From assembly GCA_902363575.1 (NCBI GenBank), contig CABJAJ010000001.1:558001-622000 (forward strand): DNA of 64,000 nt, read 5' to 3'. Shown here piece after piece: positions 34,783 through 44,387 of this stretch. Position 1 is the stretch's first letter. Each line of letters starts with the position of its first letter. The position numbers were made by a program, and so were the translations under genes. The notes under the pieces were generated by a model. The model ran no database searches. It saw nothing but the letters and a program-made list of their open reading frames with translations, and had not been told where the DNA came from. This DNA is from Rikenellaceae bacterium (lineage in GTDB: Bacteria > Bacteroidota > Bacteroidia > Bacteroidales > Rikenellaceae).

Positions 34783-36129
34783 TTACTCGAATACCCCCGT
34801 ATAGGTCTGCGGGGTGAGCGCCCGCAGCTCTTCGCGCACAGGCTCCGCGACGTCGAGCGTGTCGATGAACGCGCGGATCGATTCACGGGTGATCGCTGCG
34901 TTGGTGCGGGTGAGGGCTTTGAGGGCCTCGTAGGGCTTCGGATAGCCTTCGCGCCGCAGGATGGTCTGGATTCCTTCGGCTACCACGGCCCAGTTGCTTT
35001 CCAGGTCGCGGTCGAGCGCCTCGCGGTTGAGGATCACTTTGCCGAGCCCCTTTTGCAGCGCGTTGAGCGCGATGAGCGAATGGGCCACGGGTACCCCGAC
35101 GTTGCGCAGCACGGTCGAGTCCGTGAGGTCGCGCTGCAGGCGCGACACGGGGAGCTTGCGTGCCAGATGCTCGTAGAGGGCGACGGCGATGCCGAGGTTG
35201 CCTTCGGCATTCTCGAAGTCGATGGGATTGACCTTATGGGGCATGGCGCTCGATCCGACCTCGCCCGCCTTGATCCGCTGCTTGAAATACTCCATCGAAA
35301 TATAGGTCCACATATCGCGGCACAGATCCGTCAGGATCGTATCGATGCGCTTGAGGCCGTCGAAGAGAGCCGCCAGGTCGTCGTAGTGTTCGATCTGGGT
35401 GGTGTAGCGCGAGCGCGTAAGCCCCAGCTTTTCGCCCACGAAGCGGTCGGCGAAAGCCGGCCAGTCGATCGCGGGGTAGGCCGCGTGGTGGGCGTTGAAA
35501 TTGCCCGTCGCACCCCCGAACTTCGCCGGTACCGGAACGGCTTTCAGCCGTGCGGTCTGCTTGTCGAGCCGCTCGACGAAGACCATGAGCTCCTTTCCCA
35601 GCCGGGTGGGGGATGCGGGCTGCCCGTGCGTGCGGGCGAGCATGGGCACCTCGTGCCATTCGGCCGCCATCGCCGCAAGCCGGTCGCGCAGGGCGGCGAG
35701 CGCAGGCAGATACGCCTGTTCGAGCGCCTCCCTGAGCGAGAGGGGCACGGCCGTGTTATTGATATCCTGCGAGGTGAGCCCGAAGTGGATGAATTCTGCG
35801 TAAGCGCCCAGCCCGAGCGGTTCCATCCGCTCTTTGAGGAAGTATTCGACGGCCTTCACGTCGTGGTTGGTCGTGGCCTCGATCGCCTTGACGCGCTCGG
35901 CGTCGGCCAGGCTGAAATCACGGTAGAGGCCGCGCAGGGCCTCCCGTGCGGCCGCATTGACCCCCTTGAGTTGGGGGAGCGGCAGCTCGCACAGGGCGAT
36001 GAAATATTCGACCTCGACGCGGATGCGGTAGCGGATCAGTGCGTACTCGGAAAAATAATCGGCGAGTTGCCGCGTTGTATTGCCGTAACGACCGTCAACG
36101 GGTGATATGGCTTTCAGAAAGCTGGACAT
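34783..36129 (-). CDS. purB: Adenylosuccinate lyase
   Basis: 448 residues. Fumarase/aspartase superfamily with the signature SSAMPHKVNPIDFENAEGN containing the mobile-loop catalytic Ser, ATTNHDVKAVEYF with a conserved His, and FGLTSQDINNTA. Catalyses two purine steps (SAICAR to AICAR, adenylosuccinate to AMP). The PurB-type (E. coli-like) C-terminus is present. A -7 box TATTTTTG lies at 36162-36155 on the minus strand. Confidence 0.96.
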   Translation of the reverse strand: MSSFLKAISPVDGRYGNTTRQLADYFSEYALIRYRIRVEVEYFIALCELPLPQLKGVNAAAREALRGLYRDFSLADAERVKAIEATTNHDVKAVEYFLKERMEPLGLGAYAEFIHFGLTSQDINNTAVPLSLREALEQAYLPALAALRDRLAAMAAEWHEVPMLARTHGQPASPTRLGKELMVFVERLDKQTARLKAVPVPAKFGGATGNFNAHHAAYPAIDWPAFADRFVGEKLGLTRSRYTTQIEHYDDLAALFDGLKRIDTILTDLCRDMWTYISMEYFKQRIKAGEVGSSAMPHKVNPIDFENAEGNLGIAVALYEHLARKLPVSRLQRDLTDSTVLRNVGVPVAHSLIALNALQKGLGKVILNREALDRDLESNWAVVAEGIQTILRREGYPKPYEALKALTRTNAAITRESIRAFIDTLDVAEPVREELRALTPQTYTGVFE

Positions 36130-36257
36130 ACGTCGGAAGAGTTGATTTGCGGGTCAAAAATAGCACTTTTCGGCGAGTTTTCCGGTATTGCTTCACGGAA
36201 CGGCTAAATTTTTTTACCTTTGTTGCGGTGCAAACCGACTTTTAATCGTCGCATGCA

Positions 36258-36665
36258 ATGAATCTGTTTACAGCCATTCTGGACGGCGCGGTCGCGTTCG
36301 TAAGACGCAACCCGCTCTTTTGTCTGCTCATCCTCATGCTGGCGCTCTTCGCACCCTCGGTGCTGGGGGGCATCGCCATGTTCGTGCTATATTTCATCCT
36401 GGGCATCATCCTGCTCGTCGTTGTGCTCATGCTGGTTTTCCGCTGGCGCATCTACCGCCTGCGGCAGCAGGTGGAGGAGCAGTTCCGGCAGGGGGGAGGC
36501 CCCTCGGCAGGGGCTCCGTCCGGCGGCCGGGCCGCGGGGCGCGAGGGCGAGGTGAAGGTCTATAAGACCCGCGCCGCCGCCGAGAAGCGCGTGAGCAGCC
36601 GTGTGGGGGATTACGTCGAATTCGAGGAGGTCGAAACCGAATCGGAAGAGGAGGACAACCGATAA
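36258..36665 (+). CDS. DUF4834 family membrane protein
   Basis: 135 residues. Two closely spaced hydrophobic helices (about 15-60), a basic segment RWRIYRLRQQVEEQF, a Gly/Ser/Pro linker, then an acidic C-terminus (EFEEVETESEEEDN). This layout matches DUF4834, restricted to Bacteroidetes and often next to mlaE. Function unknown. The box TACCTTTG at 36215-36222 is a plausible -7 element. Confidence 0.8.
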   Translation: MNLFTAILDGAVAFVRRNPLFCLLILMLALFAPSVLGGIAMFVLYFILGIILLVVVLMLVFRWRIYRLRQQVEEQFRQGGGPSAGAPSGGRAAGREGEVKVYKTRAAAEKRVSSRVGDYVEFEEVETESEEEDNR

Positions 36666-36676
36666 GGGCTGTGGGG

Positions 36677-37432
36677 ATGTTCGGTTTTCTGGAGAGGACT
36701 TTCGGGCTGATCGGCCGCTATTTCATCCTGATGGGCAAGGTCTTTTCCCGTCCCGAGAAGGCGAGCATCTACCGCCGCCGCATCGTTTACGAAATGGAAT
36801 CTCTGGGCCTGAATTCGATCGGGCTGACGGCCATCATCTCGGTTTTCATCGGCGCGGTCATCACCCTGCAAATGTCGATCAACCTCCAGTCGCCCTTTAT
36901 TCCGAAATACATCATCGGCTATGCCACGCGCGAGACTATGATCCTGGAATTTTCCTCGACGGTCGTCGCACTGATCCTCGCGGGCAAGGTCGGCTCGAAC
37001 ATCGCCTCCGAGATCGGGACGATGCGCATTACCGAGCAGATCGACGCGCTGGAGATCATGGGGGTCAATTCCGCCTCCTACCTGATCCTTCCGAAGATCG
37101 TCGCCACGGTGCTCTTCTTCCCCTTTCTGACGATCCTCTCGATCCTGATCGGCGTGGCCGGCGGCTGGCTCATCTCTGCGCTCACGGGCATCATGATTCC
37201 AGACGACTACGTGCAGGGGCTGCTTTACGATTTCAAGCCCTACTCGATCGTCTATACGCTGATTAAGATTGCCGTCTTCGGCTACATCATCACCTCCGTG
37301 TCGGCCTTTTACGGCTATTACGCCAAGGGCAATTCGCTCGAAGTGGGCGCCGCCTCGACGCGCGCGGTGGTCGTCAGCTCGGTGGTCATCATGATCTTCA
37401 ACCTTATTCTCACGCAAATTCTGCTCATATGA
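36677..37432 (+). CDS. mlaE: MlaE-type ABC lipid-transport permease
   Basis: 251 residues from the ATG at 36677 (GTG at 36671 would add two). Five helices and MlaE motifs: GAVITLQMSIN, ARETMILEFSSTVVALILAGKVGSNIASEIGTMRI region, EQIDALEIMGVNSASYLI. Inner-membrane permease of the Mla phospholipid-trafficking system. Start of mlaF overlaps its stop. Confidence 0.93.
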   Translation: MFGFLERTFGLIGRYFILMGKVFSRPEKASIYRRRIVYEMESLGLNSIGLTAIISVFIGAVITLQMSINLQSPFIPKYIIGYATRETMILEFSSTVVALILAGKVGSNIASEIGTMRITEQIDALEIMGVNSASYLILPKIVATVLFFPFLTILSILIGVAGGWLISALTGIMIPDDYVQGLLYDFKPYSIVYTLIKIAVFGYIITSVSAFYGYYAKGNSLEVGAASTRAVVVSSVVIMIFNLILTQILLI

Positions 37433-38187
37433 TCCGCGCCGAGCACATCGTCAAGTCGTTCGAGGGCCGCACGGTGCTCAAGGACATCACCGTCGAGTTC
37501 GAGACGGGAAAGACCAACCTGATTATCGGCAAGAGCGGCTCGGGCAAGACCGTGCTTCTGAAGAGCCTGGTGGGGCTCCACGAGATCGACTCGGGCAGCG
37601 TGTGGTACGACGGGGTGAATTTCACGGCGCTGGGCTTCCGCGAGCGCAAGACTATCCGCAAGGACATCGGCATGATCTTCCAGGGCGGGGCGCTGCTCGA
37701 CTCCTCGACCGTTGCGGAGAATGTCAAACTGCCGCTTGACCTGTTCACCGACCGCAGCGAAGCCGAGAAGCGCGAGCGGGTCGATTTCTGCCTGCGCCGC
37801 GTGCGGCTGGAGGGGGCCGACAACCTCTATCCCGCCGAGCTGAGCGGCGGCATGACCAAGCGCGTGGCCATCGCCCGGGCCATCGTGATGAATCCCAAAT
37901 ACCTCTTCTGCGACGAGCCCAATTCGGGACTCGATCCCCAGACTTCGATCGTGATCGACAACCTGATCCATGAGATTACCCGCGAGTATAATATTACCAC
38001 CATCATCAACACGCACGATATGAATTCCGTGCTGGAAATTGGCGAGAAGATTGTATTCATCTACGAGGGACAGAAGTGGTGGGAAGGCGACAAGGACCGC
38101 ATCCTGCATGCCGACAACCGGGAACTCAACGATTTCGTCTTCGCTTCGGCCATGGCCAAACGCGCCAAACGGGCCGTCAATACCTGA
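37429..38187 (+). CDS. mlaF: MlaF-type ABC ATPase
   Basis: 252 residues. Walker A GKSGSGKT, Q-loop IFQGGALLDSSTV, signature LSGGMTKRVAIARA, Walker B YLFCDEPNSGLDP and the switch His in NTHDMNS. GGALLDSLTV-like wording is characteristic of MlaF. It powers lipid exchange with MlaE; no mlaD gene follows here. Confidence 0.93.
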   Translation: MIRAEHIVKSFEGRTVLKDITVEFETGKTNLIIGKSGSGKTVLLKSLVGLHEIDSGSVWYDGVNFTALGFRERKTIRKDIGMIFQGGALLDSSTVAENVKLPLDLFTDRSEAEKRERVDFCLRRVRLEGADNLYPAELSGGMTKRVAIARAIVMNPKYLFCDEPNSGLDPQTSIVIDNLIHEITREYNITTIINTHDMNSVLEIGEKIVFIYEGQKWWEGDKDRILHADNRELNDFVFASAMAKRAKRAVNT

Positions 38188-38265
38188 ATACCCGGCATCG
38201 CGTGCGGGGGTGGTGCATGGCGGGAAAGCGAGGTATTTAAAATTTTTTAATTTTGTATTTTTATA

Positions 38266-38297
38266 TTTGCGGAATCGATAGAAAGTGTTTACTTTTG
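38266..38297 (+). promoter_or_regulatory. Promoter of gap
   Basis: TTTG (38266-38269) and TACTTTTG (38290-38297) are 20 nt apart. A second -7-like box, TATATTTG (38262-38269), overlaps the -33 element. The surrounding DNA is strongly AT-rich, as expected for a highly expressed gene. Leader about 45 nt. Confidence 0.7.
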
Positions 38298-38315
38298 TGT
38301 CGCAAACGGATTTGA

Positions 38316-39359
<1,044 letters not shown>

Positions 39360-39382
39360 CGCATCCGACCGACTGTACAAAA

Positions 39383-39410
39383 GGCTCCCGCCATTTGGCG
39401 GGAGCCTTTT
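39383..39410 (+). terminator. Terminator of gap
   Basis: Perfect 10-bp stem GGCTCCCGCC/GGCGGGAGCC with loop ATTT and four T; A-rich on the left side, so it may work in both directions. Confidence 0.85.
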
Positions 39411-39464
39411 CCGTGTGGAGGGAACGCCGGGCGGAGGCCGTGCACAGCAGTGCGCGGATGAAAC

Positions 39465-39493
39465 AAACGGCAGGAGTATCGCTCCTGCCGTTT
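39465..39493. terminator. Second hairpin between gap and the convergent gene
   Basis: 12-bp stem (39465-39476 with 39482-39493) and 5-nt loop, with A/T ends on both sides. A bidirectional terminator suits the convergent arrangement. Confidence 0.6.
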
Positions 39494-39575
39494 CCTGTGT
39501 CCTGTATCCTGTGTCTGGTGTTGGGTATCTGGTGTCTGTTATTCGGTATCTGTGTGTCCGGTGTCCGGCCCTGAC
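39494..39575 (-). repeat. Degenerate short repeats of ACAGGATACAGG type
   Basis: A stretch made almost wholly of degenerate 7-9-nt units (plus strand CCTGTGT, CCTGTAT, GGTATCT, GGTGTCT). No ORF. It lies between the hairpin at 39465 and the end of the PepSY-like gene. Origin is unknown: microsatellite-like decay or a small dispersed repeat. Confidence 0.5.
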
Positions 39576-39602
39576 GCGCTGGCTACGGCGTATTCGTGCG
39601 GA

Positions 39603-40496
39603 TTATTCGATCGGGTTGCCCGCCGGATCCGTTTTGAAGAGCCTCTCTCGGCCTGCTGCCCTGTCCTCGACCTTGAGCACATAGGCCGCCACAATCCCTT
39701 TGTAGTTCTCGTAACGGCTCAGAGCGTCCCATGCACCGGTATCTGGGGCCAGCGCAAGCAGGGTTTCCAGGACGGGTTCCGGAAGCTGCTCGGGCTCTTC
39801 GATCCCGGCCACGCAGACCAGGAACGTGTAATTGGCGTCGAACAGGAGCTCTTTTCGCTCGTCCGCGTGGAAGATTTCGACTTCGTAATAGAGCACCCCC
39901 TGCCGGTCTTCGATCTCGAAGTCGGCGATGACCGCCCCCGGATAGTGGGTGTCTGCGAAATCGAGGAGGGCCTGCGGACACGGCTGAATCCGGGTGCCGT
40001 CTCCCGGCCCCTGGCGATGCTCCTTGTCGGACAGCAGCATGCCGTCGGCGGCATAGGTGAATTGCCTTGCCGCGTCTGGGCATGCGACTCCGAGCCGGTA
40101 AACCGGTTCGCGGTCGGCATAGGTGAGCCGGTCGATTTCATCCGGGCGACAGCCGGCGGCGTAGTAGGGGGAGGTGCGCCATGACTCCAGGACGGCGGGC
40201 GCTTCGAGGGCGAGCTGTTCCGCCGTGAGGTCGATCTCCGTAAGGGCGCAGGCGCCGTTTCCCGGCGCATACCATGCGCTGTGGCGCTGCGGTGTCGCGA
40301 ACGAGAACACCGCCACGTCATAAGCGTGGATTTTACCCCACGACACCTCCCGGGCATCGGGGAAGCGGGCCATGAAAGCGCTCAGCACAGCGGGCGACGG
40401 CTCTCCGGTTGCCTCGTGCTCCTCCTTCTGGCAGCCGCTCAGAAAGAGGGCGCAGGCCAGGAGCAGGACGCAAGCCGCTATGCTCTGTCGTGTCAT
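39603..40496 (-). CDS. PepSY-like lipoprotein
   Basis: 297 residues from the ATG at 40496. Lipobox LFLSGC. Contains repeats of the Bacteroidetes PepSY-like fold: FMARFPDAREVSWGKIHAYDVAVFSF, and ALLDFADTHYPGAVIADFEIEDRQGVLYYEVEI. Such proteins are exported and of unknown function; related folds include beta-lactamase-inhibitor-like proteins. Convergent to gap. Confidence 0.75.
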   Translation of the reverse strand: MTRQSIAACVLLLACALFLSGCQKEEHEATGEPSPAVLSAFMARFPDAREVSWGKIHAYDVAVFSFATPQRHSAWYAPGNGACALTEIDLTAEQLALEAPAVLESWRTSPYYAAGCRPDEIDRLTYADREPVYRLGVACPDAARQFTYAADGMLLSDKEHRQGPGDGTRIQPCPQALLDFADTHYPGAVIADFEIEDRQGVLYYEVEIFHADERKELLFDANYTFLVCVAGIEEPEQLPEPVLETLLALAPDTGAWDALSRYENYKGIVAAYVLKVEDRAAGRERLFKTDPAGNPIE

Positions 40497-40687
40497 CGTC
40501 TTGTGGTTTATTCGGTTTGCATCCAAAGTCGTAACAATTCCGTTTCCGTTCCGAAGCCCGTTTCAAAATCTCAGTCTGTGTCCTCGTGCGGTTCGCGGTT
40601 CGCATCCGGCCCTCAGCGTTTTCGAGGCCCCGCAGCGTACTTCGAGGCCCCTCGTCGTATCTGGCGGCGCCGCTTCGGGGCGAGCGC

Positions 40688-41089
40688 TCATGCCGTTACC
40701 GTGAGCACCCTGGAGATGCCCGACCACTGATTGACCGGGTATTTCTGCGAAAGCAGGGTCGCGCCGTTGCGCGTGATGCGCAGACGCAGCTCGAAAGGGC
40801 GCGTATCGGCGATCTCGCAGCCGTCGGGCAGCGTGTGCGGGACGACATAGAGGTACAGCTCGATCCGGTGGCAGGGCATCGTGCGCAGCACCATCCGCCG
40901 CTCGGCCGGGTAATCCGCGGGGGGCTGTCCCATGCAGGCCCCCACTTCGGCTATGCGGTCCTCGGCCGAGGCGAAGCCGATGCGCTCGCCTGCGGCGTCG
41001 TAACAGCCGCACATGAGCGCTACGTTGTAGCGCCACCACCCGGGGAAGGCGCTGCTGACCTCCACCTTGAATCCGCCCTCGGTTTCCAT
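40688..41089 (-). CDS. Hypothetical protein, beta-rich
   Basis: 133 residues, no signal peptide. Sequence such as GWWRYNVALMCGCYDAAGERIGFAS, RTMPCHRIELYLYVVP and FELRLRITRNGATLLSQKYPV suggests a beta-sandwich. I do not recognise the family. Codon use resembles neighbours and the frame is clean, so it is likely real. It diverges from the DUF177 operon, sharing the 125-bp intergenic region. Confidence 0.6.
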   Translation of the reverse strand: METEGGFKVEVSSAFPGWWRYNVALMCGCYDAAGERIGFASAEDRIAEVGACMGQPPADYPAERRMVLRTMPCHRIELYLYVVPHTLPDGCEIADTRPFELRLRITRNGATLLSQKYPVNQWSGISRVLTVTA

Positions 41090-41165
41090 CTTGCCACAAA
41101 GATAATGAAAAAATCGAAACAGCCGCCGTGCGGCCGCACCGATCCTGCTAAAACTGTGCTAAATC

Positions 41166-41196
41166 TTTGCACTTATCTGAATTTTTCATAACTTTG
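41166..41196 (+). promoter_or_regulatory. Promoter of the DUF177-rpmF-plsX-fabH operon
   Basis: TTTG (41166-41169) and TAACTTTG (41189-41196) are exactly 19 nt apart. The start site would be close to 41203, giving a very short leader before the ATG at 41215. Confidence 0.75.
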
Positions 41197-41214
41197 CGTC
41201 CTAAATGCGCTCGA

Positions 41215-41778
41215 ATGGACGTCGCCGAACTTTATACGATCCCCTACAAATCGCTTGAGAACGGGGAACATACGTTGGAATTCCGTTTCGACGACAGCCT
41301 GTTCGCCGCCTACGAGAACACCGACATCCGGCATGCCCAGGGGCGGGTCGGGGTTACGCTCCTGCGTTCGGCGTCGATGCTCGAGCTGAAGGTGAGCATC
41401 CGCGGCAGCGTGGTGGTCGCCTGCGACCGCTGCCTGGACGACTGCACGGTGCCCGTGGAGTTCGACGGGACGCTGGTGGTGAAGTTCTCCGACGAGGTGA
41501 GCGACTACGACGGCGAGGTGATGTGGCTTTCGCCCTACGCAGGCAGCGTGGACCTGACGCAGTACGTGTACGAGAGCATCCTGCTGTCGCTTCCCTACCA
41601 GCGGGTGCATCCCGACGGGGAGTGCGATCCCGAGATGCTCGGCCGCTTTCGGATCGTCACGGGCGAGGAGTTCGACCGCCTGGAGCAGCAGGCCGGCTCG
41701 CAGGGCGGTGCCATGCGGGGGTTGGCCGATCTGCGCCGCCGGATGGAAGAGTCGCACGGCGGGGAAAACGAGGAATGA
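41215..41778 (+). CDS. DUF177 (YceD) family protein
   Basis: 187 residues from the ATG at 41215; the upstream in-frame ATG lies inside the promoter. Core VVACDRCLDDCTVPVEFDGTLVVKF has the CxxC of the family, and LDLTQYVYESILLSLP-like text follows (VDLTQYVYESILLSLPYQRV, shortened here). YceD proteins act in 23S rRNA precursor accumulation and are almost always followed by rpmF, as here. Confidence 0.9.
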   Translation: MDVAELYTIPYKSLENGEHTLEFRFDDSLFAAYENTDIRHAQGRVGVTLLRSASMLELKVSIRGSVVVACDRCLDDCTVPVEFDGTLVVKFSDEVSDYDGEVMWLSPYAGSVDLTQYVYESILLSLPYQRVHPDGECDPEMLGRFRIVTGEEFDRLEQQAGSQGGAMRGLADLRRRMEESHGGENEE

Positions 41779-41814
41779 AAAGGTTAATTTGAAAAACTAT
41801 AAATTTTTTGTAAA

Positions 41815-42000
41815 ATGGCACATCCTAAACACAAAGTCTCGTCAACCCGGCGTGATAAGAGAAGAACCCACTACAAGGCTGTCGTTCCGACGGTCGTAAG
41901 CTGCTCGAACTGCGGCGCGTCGGTGCTCTACCACCGCGTCTGCCCCGAATGCGGCTTTTACCGCGGTAAGCTGGCCATCGAGAAGAAAGCGGCCGAGTAA
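41815..42000 (+). CDS. rpmF: 50S ribosomal protein L32
   Basis: 61 residues. MAHPKHKVSSTRRDKRRTHY start and a zinc-ribbon with CSNCG and CPECG. Second gene of the lipid/ribosome operon. Confidence 0.97.
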   Translation: MAHPKHKVSSTRRDKRRTHYKAVVPTVVSCSNCGASVLYHRVCPECGFYRGKLAIEKKAAE

Positions 42001-42016
42001 CAGGGCTTTCTCCGGG

Positions 42017-42046
42017 GATGCACCCGATTCAGGTGCGTCTTTTTTT
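42017..42046 (+). terminator. Terminator-like hairpin between rpmF and plsX
   Basis: 8-bp stem (42017-42024 with 42032-42039, one G-U) and seven T. Since plsX follows 33 nt later without an obvious promoter, it probably acts as a partial attenuator that sets ribosomal protein against lipid enzyme output. Confidence 0.65.
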
Positions 42047-42078
42047 ATGGATGGAATTACTAACCAAATCTCACGATT

Positions 42079-43029
42079 ATGTTAAGGATAGGGGTTGATG
42101 CCATGGGCGGGGATTTCGCTCCCGAGGCTGCCGTCCGCGGCGCCGTCATGGCACTCGAGCAGATGGGAGGCGACAGCCAGATCGTGCTTTTCGGCGACAG
42201 GGATCGCATCCTGGAGGTACTCGCACAGGAGGGCTGCCCGGCCGACCGTTTCGACATCGTGCCGACCACGGAGGTGATCGAAATGGGCGACCATCCCGCC
42301 AAGGCTTTCCAGCAGAAGGCCGACTCGAGCATCACCGTCGGCTTCGGCCACCTGGCCAAAGGGCTGATCGACGGCTTCGCCAGCGCCGGCAGCACGGGAG
42401 CCATGATGGTCGGCTCGATGGCCGTGATCCGTCCCATCGAGGGGGTCGTCCGCCCCGCTATATCCTCTGTCGTGCCCACCATCGCGGGCCGGCCGGCCCT
42501 GCTGCTCGACGTGGGGCTCAACGTGGACTGCAAACCCGAGGTGCTCCTGCAATACGGCCTGATCGGTTCGGTTTACGCCGAAGCGGTGCTGGGTATCGAG
42601 CGTCCCCGCGTGGCGGTGCTCAATATCGGAGAGGAGGAGACCAAGGGCAACGCCCAGAGCAAGGCGACCTACGAACTGATGAAGGAGCAGGACCGCTTCT
42701 GCTTCGCGGGCAACATTGAGGGGTCGCACCTCTTTTCGGGCAAGGTGGCCGACGTGATCGTCTGTGACGGTTTCGTGGGCAACACGGTGCTCAAGATGGC
42801 CGAGGGGCTCTACCGCATCAACAGCGTGCTCGGCTGCAACGACAACCCGTTCTGGCGCTCGATGAACTACGAGCTGGTGGGCGGCACGCCCGTGCTGGGG
42901 GTCAATGCCACGGTCATCATTGGCCACGGATGCTCGACCCCGCTGGCTATCAAGAGCATGATCTGCTCCACGCGGCAATGCGTCAAGGCCGACCTGACGG
43001 GCAGGCTGCAGCACGCATTCAATCATTAA
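42079..43029 (+). CDS. plsX: Phosphate acyltransferase PlsX
   Basis: 316 residues. MLRIGVDAMGGDFAPEAAVRG, ASAGSTGAMMVGSM, LDVGLNVDCKPE, VCDGFVGNTVLKMAEG and GCSTPLAIKSMI match PlsX, which makes acyl-phosphate from acyl-ACP for phospholipid synthesis. Directly upstream of fabH, the classic order. Confidence 0.96.
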   Translation: MLRIGVDAMGGDFAPEAAVRGAVMALEQMGGDSQIVLFGDRDRILEVLAQEGCPADRFDIVPTTEVIEMGDHPAKAFQQKADSSITVGFGHLAKGLIDGFASAGSTGAMMVGSMAVIRPIEGVVRPAISSVVPTIAGRPALLLDVGLNVDCKPEVLLQYGLIGSVYAEAVLGIERPRVAVLNIGEEETKGNAQSKATYELMKEQDRFCFAGNIEGSHLFSGKVADVIVCDGFVGNTVLKMAEGLYRINSVLGCNDNPFWRSMNYELVGGTPVLGVNATVIIGHGCSTPLAIKSMICSTRQCVKADLTGRLQHAFNH

Positions 43030-43041
43030 ACCGAACAACTG

Positions 43042-44049
43042 ATGGGAAAGAAGATAACAGCAGCGATTACAGGTGTGGGAGAGTATCTTCCCGATTATCT
43101 GCTTACGAACGAAGAGCTCAGCCGGATGGTCGATACCTCCGACGAGTGGATCATGTCGCATATCGGCGTCAAGACGCGCCATATCCTGCGGGGCGACGGC
43201 ATCGGCACCTCCTACATGGGTGCTCGGGCCATCATCAACCTGCTCGACAAGACCGGCATCGACCCCATGGAGGTCGATCTGGTGATCTGCGCCACCGTCA
43301 CCCCCGATATGTTCTTCCCCTCGACGGGCAACCTGATCGCCGACCAGGCCGGCTGCAAGAATGCGTTCGCCTACGACGTGTCGGCAGCCTGCAGCGGTTT
43401 TCTGTTCGCACTTACCACCGGCACTAAATTCATCGAAACGGGCGCCTGCAAAAAGGTGATCGTCGTGGGGGCCGACAAGATGTCCTCGATCGTCGATTAC
43501 ACCGACCGCTCGACCTGTCCGATCTTCGGCGACGGAGCCGCGGCGGTGATGCTCGAACCCAACGACGAAGGTTACGGCGTCATCGACGAAATCCTCCATT
43601 CGGACGGCTCCGGCGAGTTGCAGCTCTACATGAAGGCGGGCGGCTCGCGTTATCCCGCGTCGGAAGAGACGGTTAAAAACAACTGGCATACGATCACCTG
43701 GGACGGGCCCGCCGTATTCAAGGCCGCCGTCTCGAAGATGGCCGACGTATCGTGCGAAATCATGGAGCGCCACGGCCTCACCTCCGACGATGTGCGCTAC
43801 CTGGTGCCGCATCAGGCGAACCTGCGCATCATCGATGCCACGGCCCGCCGCATGGGGCTCACCAAAGACAAGTGCATGATTAACATCGACCGCAACGGCA
43901 ACACGACGGCGGCTACGATTCCCTCGTGCCTTTACGACTACGAGAAGGAGTTGCGTCGGGGCGACAACCTGATCCTTTCGGCTTTCGGCGGAGGATATAC
44001 CTGGGGCGCCATCTACGTCAAGTGGGCTTACGACGGCGACAAGGCGTAG
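43042..44049 (+). CDS. fabH: 3-oxoacyl-ACP synthase III (FabH)
   Basis: 335 residues. Catalytic Cys117 in VSAACSGFLFAL, His in LVPHQANLRII and Asn in NIDRNGNTTAATIPS. Initiates fatty acid synthesis from acetyl-CoA and malonyl-ACP. Last gene of the operon, before a strong terminator. Confidence 0.97.
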   Translation: MGKKITAAITGVGEYLPDYLLTNEELSRMVDTSDEWIMSHIGVKTRHILRGDGIGTSYMGARAIINLLDKTGIDPMEVDLVICATVTPDMFFPSTGNLIADQAGCKNAFAYDVSAACSGFLFALTTGTKFIETGACKKVIVVGADKMSSIVDYTDRSTCPIFGDGAAAVMLEPNDEGYGVIDEILHSDGSGELQLYMKAGGSRYPASEETVKNNWHTITWDGPAVFKAAVSKMADVSCEIMERHGLTSDDVRYLVPHQANLRIIDATARRMGLTKDKCMINIDRNGNTTAATIPSCLYDYEKELRRGDNLILSAFGGGYTWGAIYVKWAYDGDKA

Positions 44050-44069
44050 CGGCTGTCGGTATCGAACGA

Positions 44070-44097
44070 ATACCCGACTCCGGCCGGGTATTTTTTT
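44070..44097 (+). terminator. Terminator of the plsX-fabH operon
   Basis: ATACCCG (44070-44076) pairs with CGGGTAT (44085-44091), followed by a run of T to 44097. Confidence 0.85.
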
Positions 44098-44130
44098 GTC
44101 GTATAACGAAGTTCAACAAAATCCCGCATC

Positions 44131-44364
44131 ATGGCAAATCGTTTAAACAGGCTGCTGCACGGTAAAAACAGCAAACTGTGCTATTACCTGCGCAGTTTCC
44201 TGCGGTATATCTTTCCCCGACGGCTGTTGCAGGCGCGCCTCGACAGGGTGCTTGCACGGCTCGATCGCCGGCCGGACAGGGAGTATATCCTCGACCGGGT
44301 CGCTTACTATAATAAGCTGACTCCGGCCTTCCAGATTCCCCCCCCCACGGCCTGTGGCCGTTAG
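44131..44364 (+). CDS. N-terminal part of a frame-split GT90-type glycosyltransferase
   Basis: 77 residues ending shortly after a run of nine C (44338-44346). The text (LCYYLRSFLRYIFPRRLL, DREYILDRVAYYNKLTPAFQIP) looks like the start of Bacteroidetes LPS-modifying GT90/CAP10 enzymes. With one more C (C10) the frame would run on as PPPHGLWPLGAHRYRKG into the next ORF, giving one protein of about 327 residues. Confidence 0.7.
   Translation: MANRLNRLLHGKNSKLCYYLRSFLRYIFPRRLLQARLDRVLARLDRRPDREYILDRVAYYNKLTPAFQIPPPTACGR
44338..44346 (+). repeat. C9 homopolymer at the glycosyltransferase frameshift
   Basis: Nine consecutive C at the exact point where the two halves of the gene change frame. Gain of one or loss of two C would restore one open frame, making it a contingency-locus candidate or a sequencing/assembly error site. 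Confidence 0.8.
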
Positions 44365-44387
44365 GCGCGCATCGTTACCGCAAGGGG

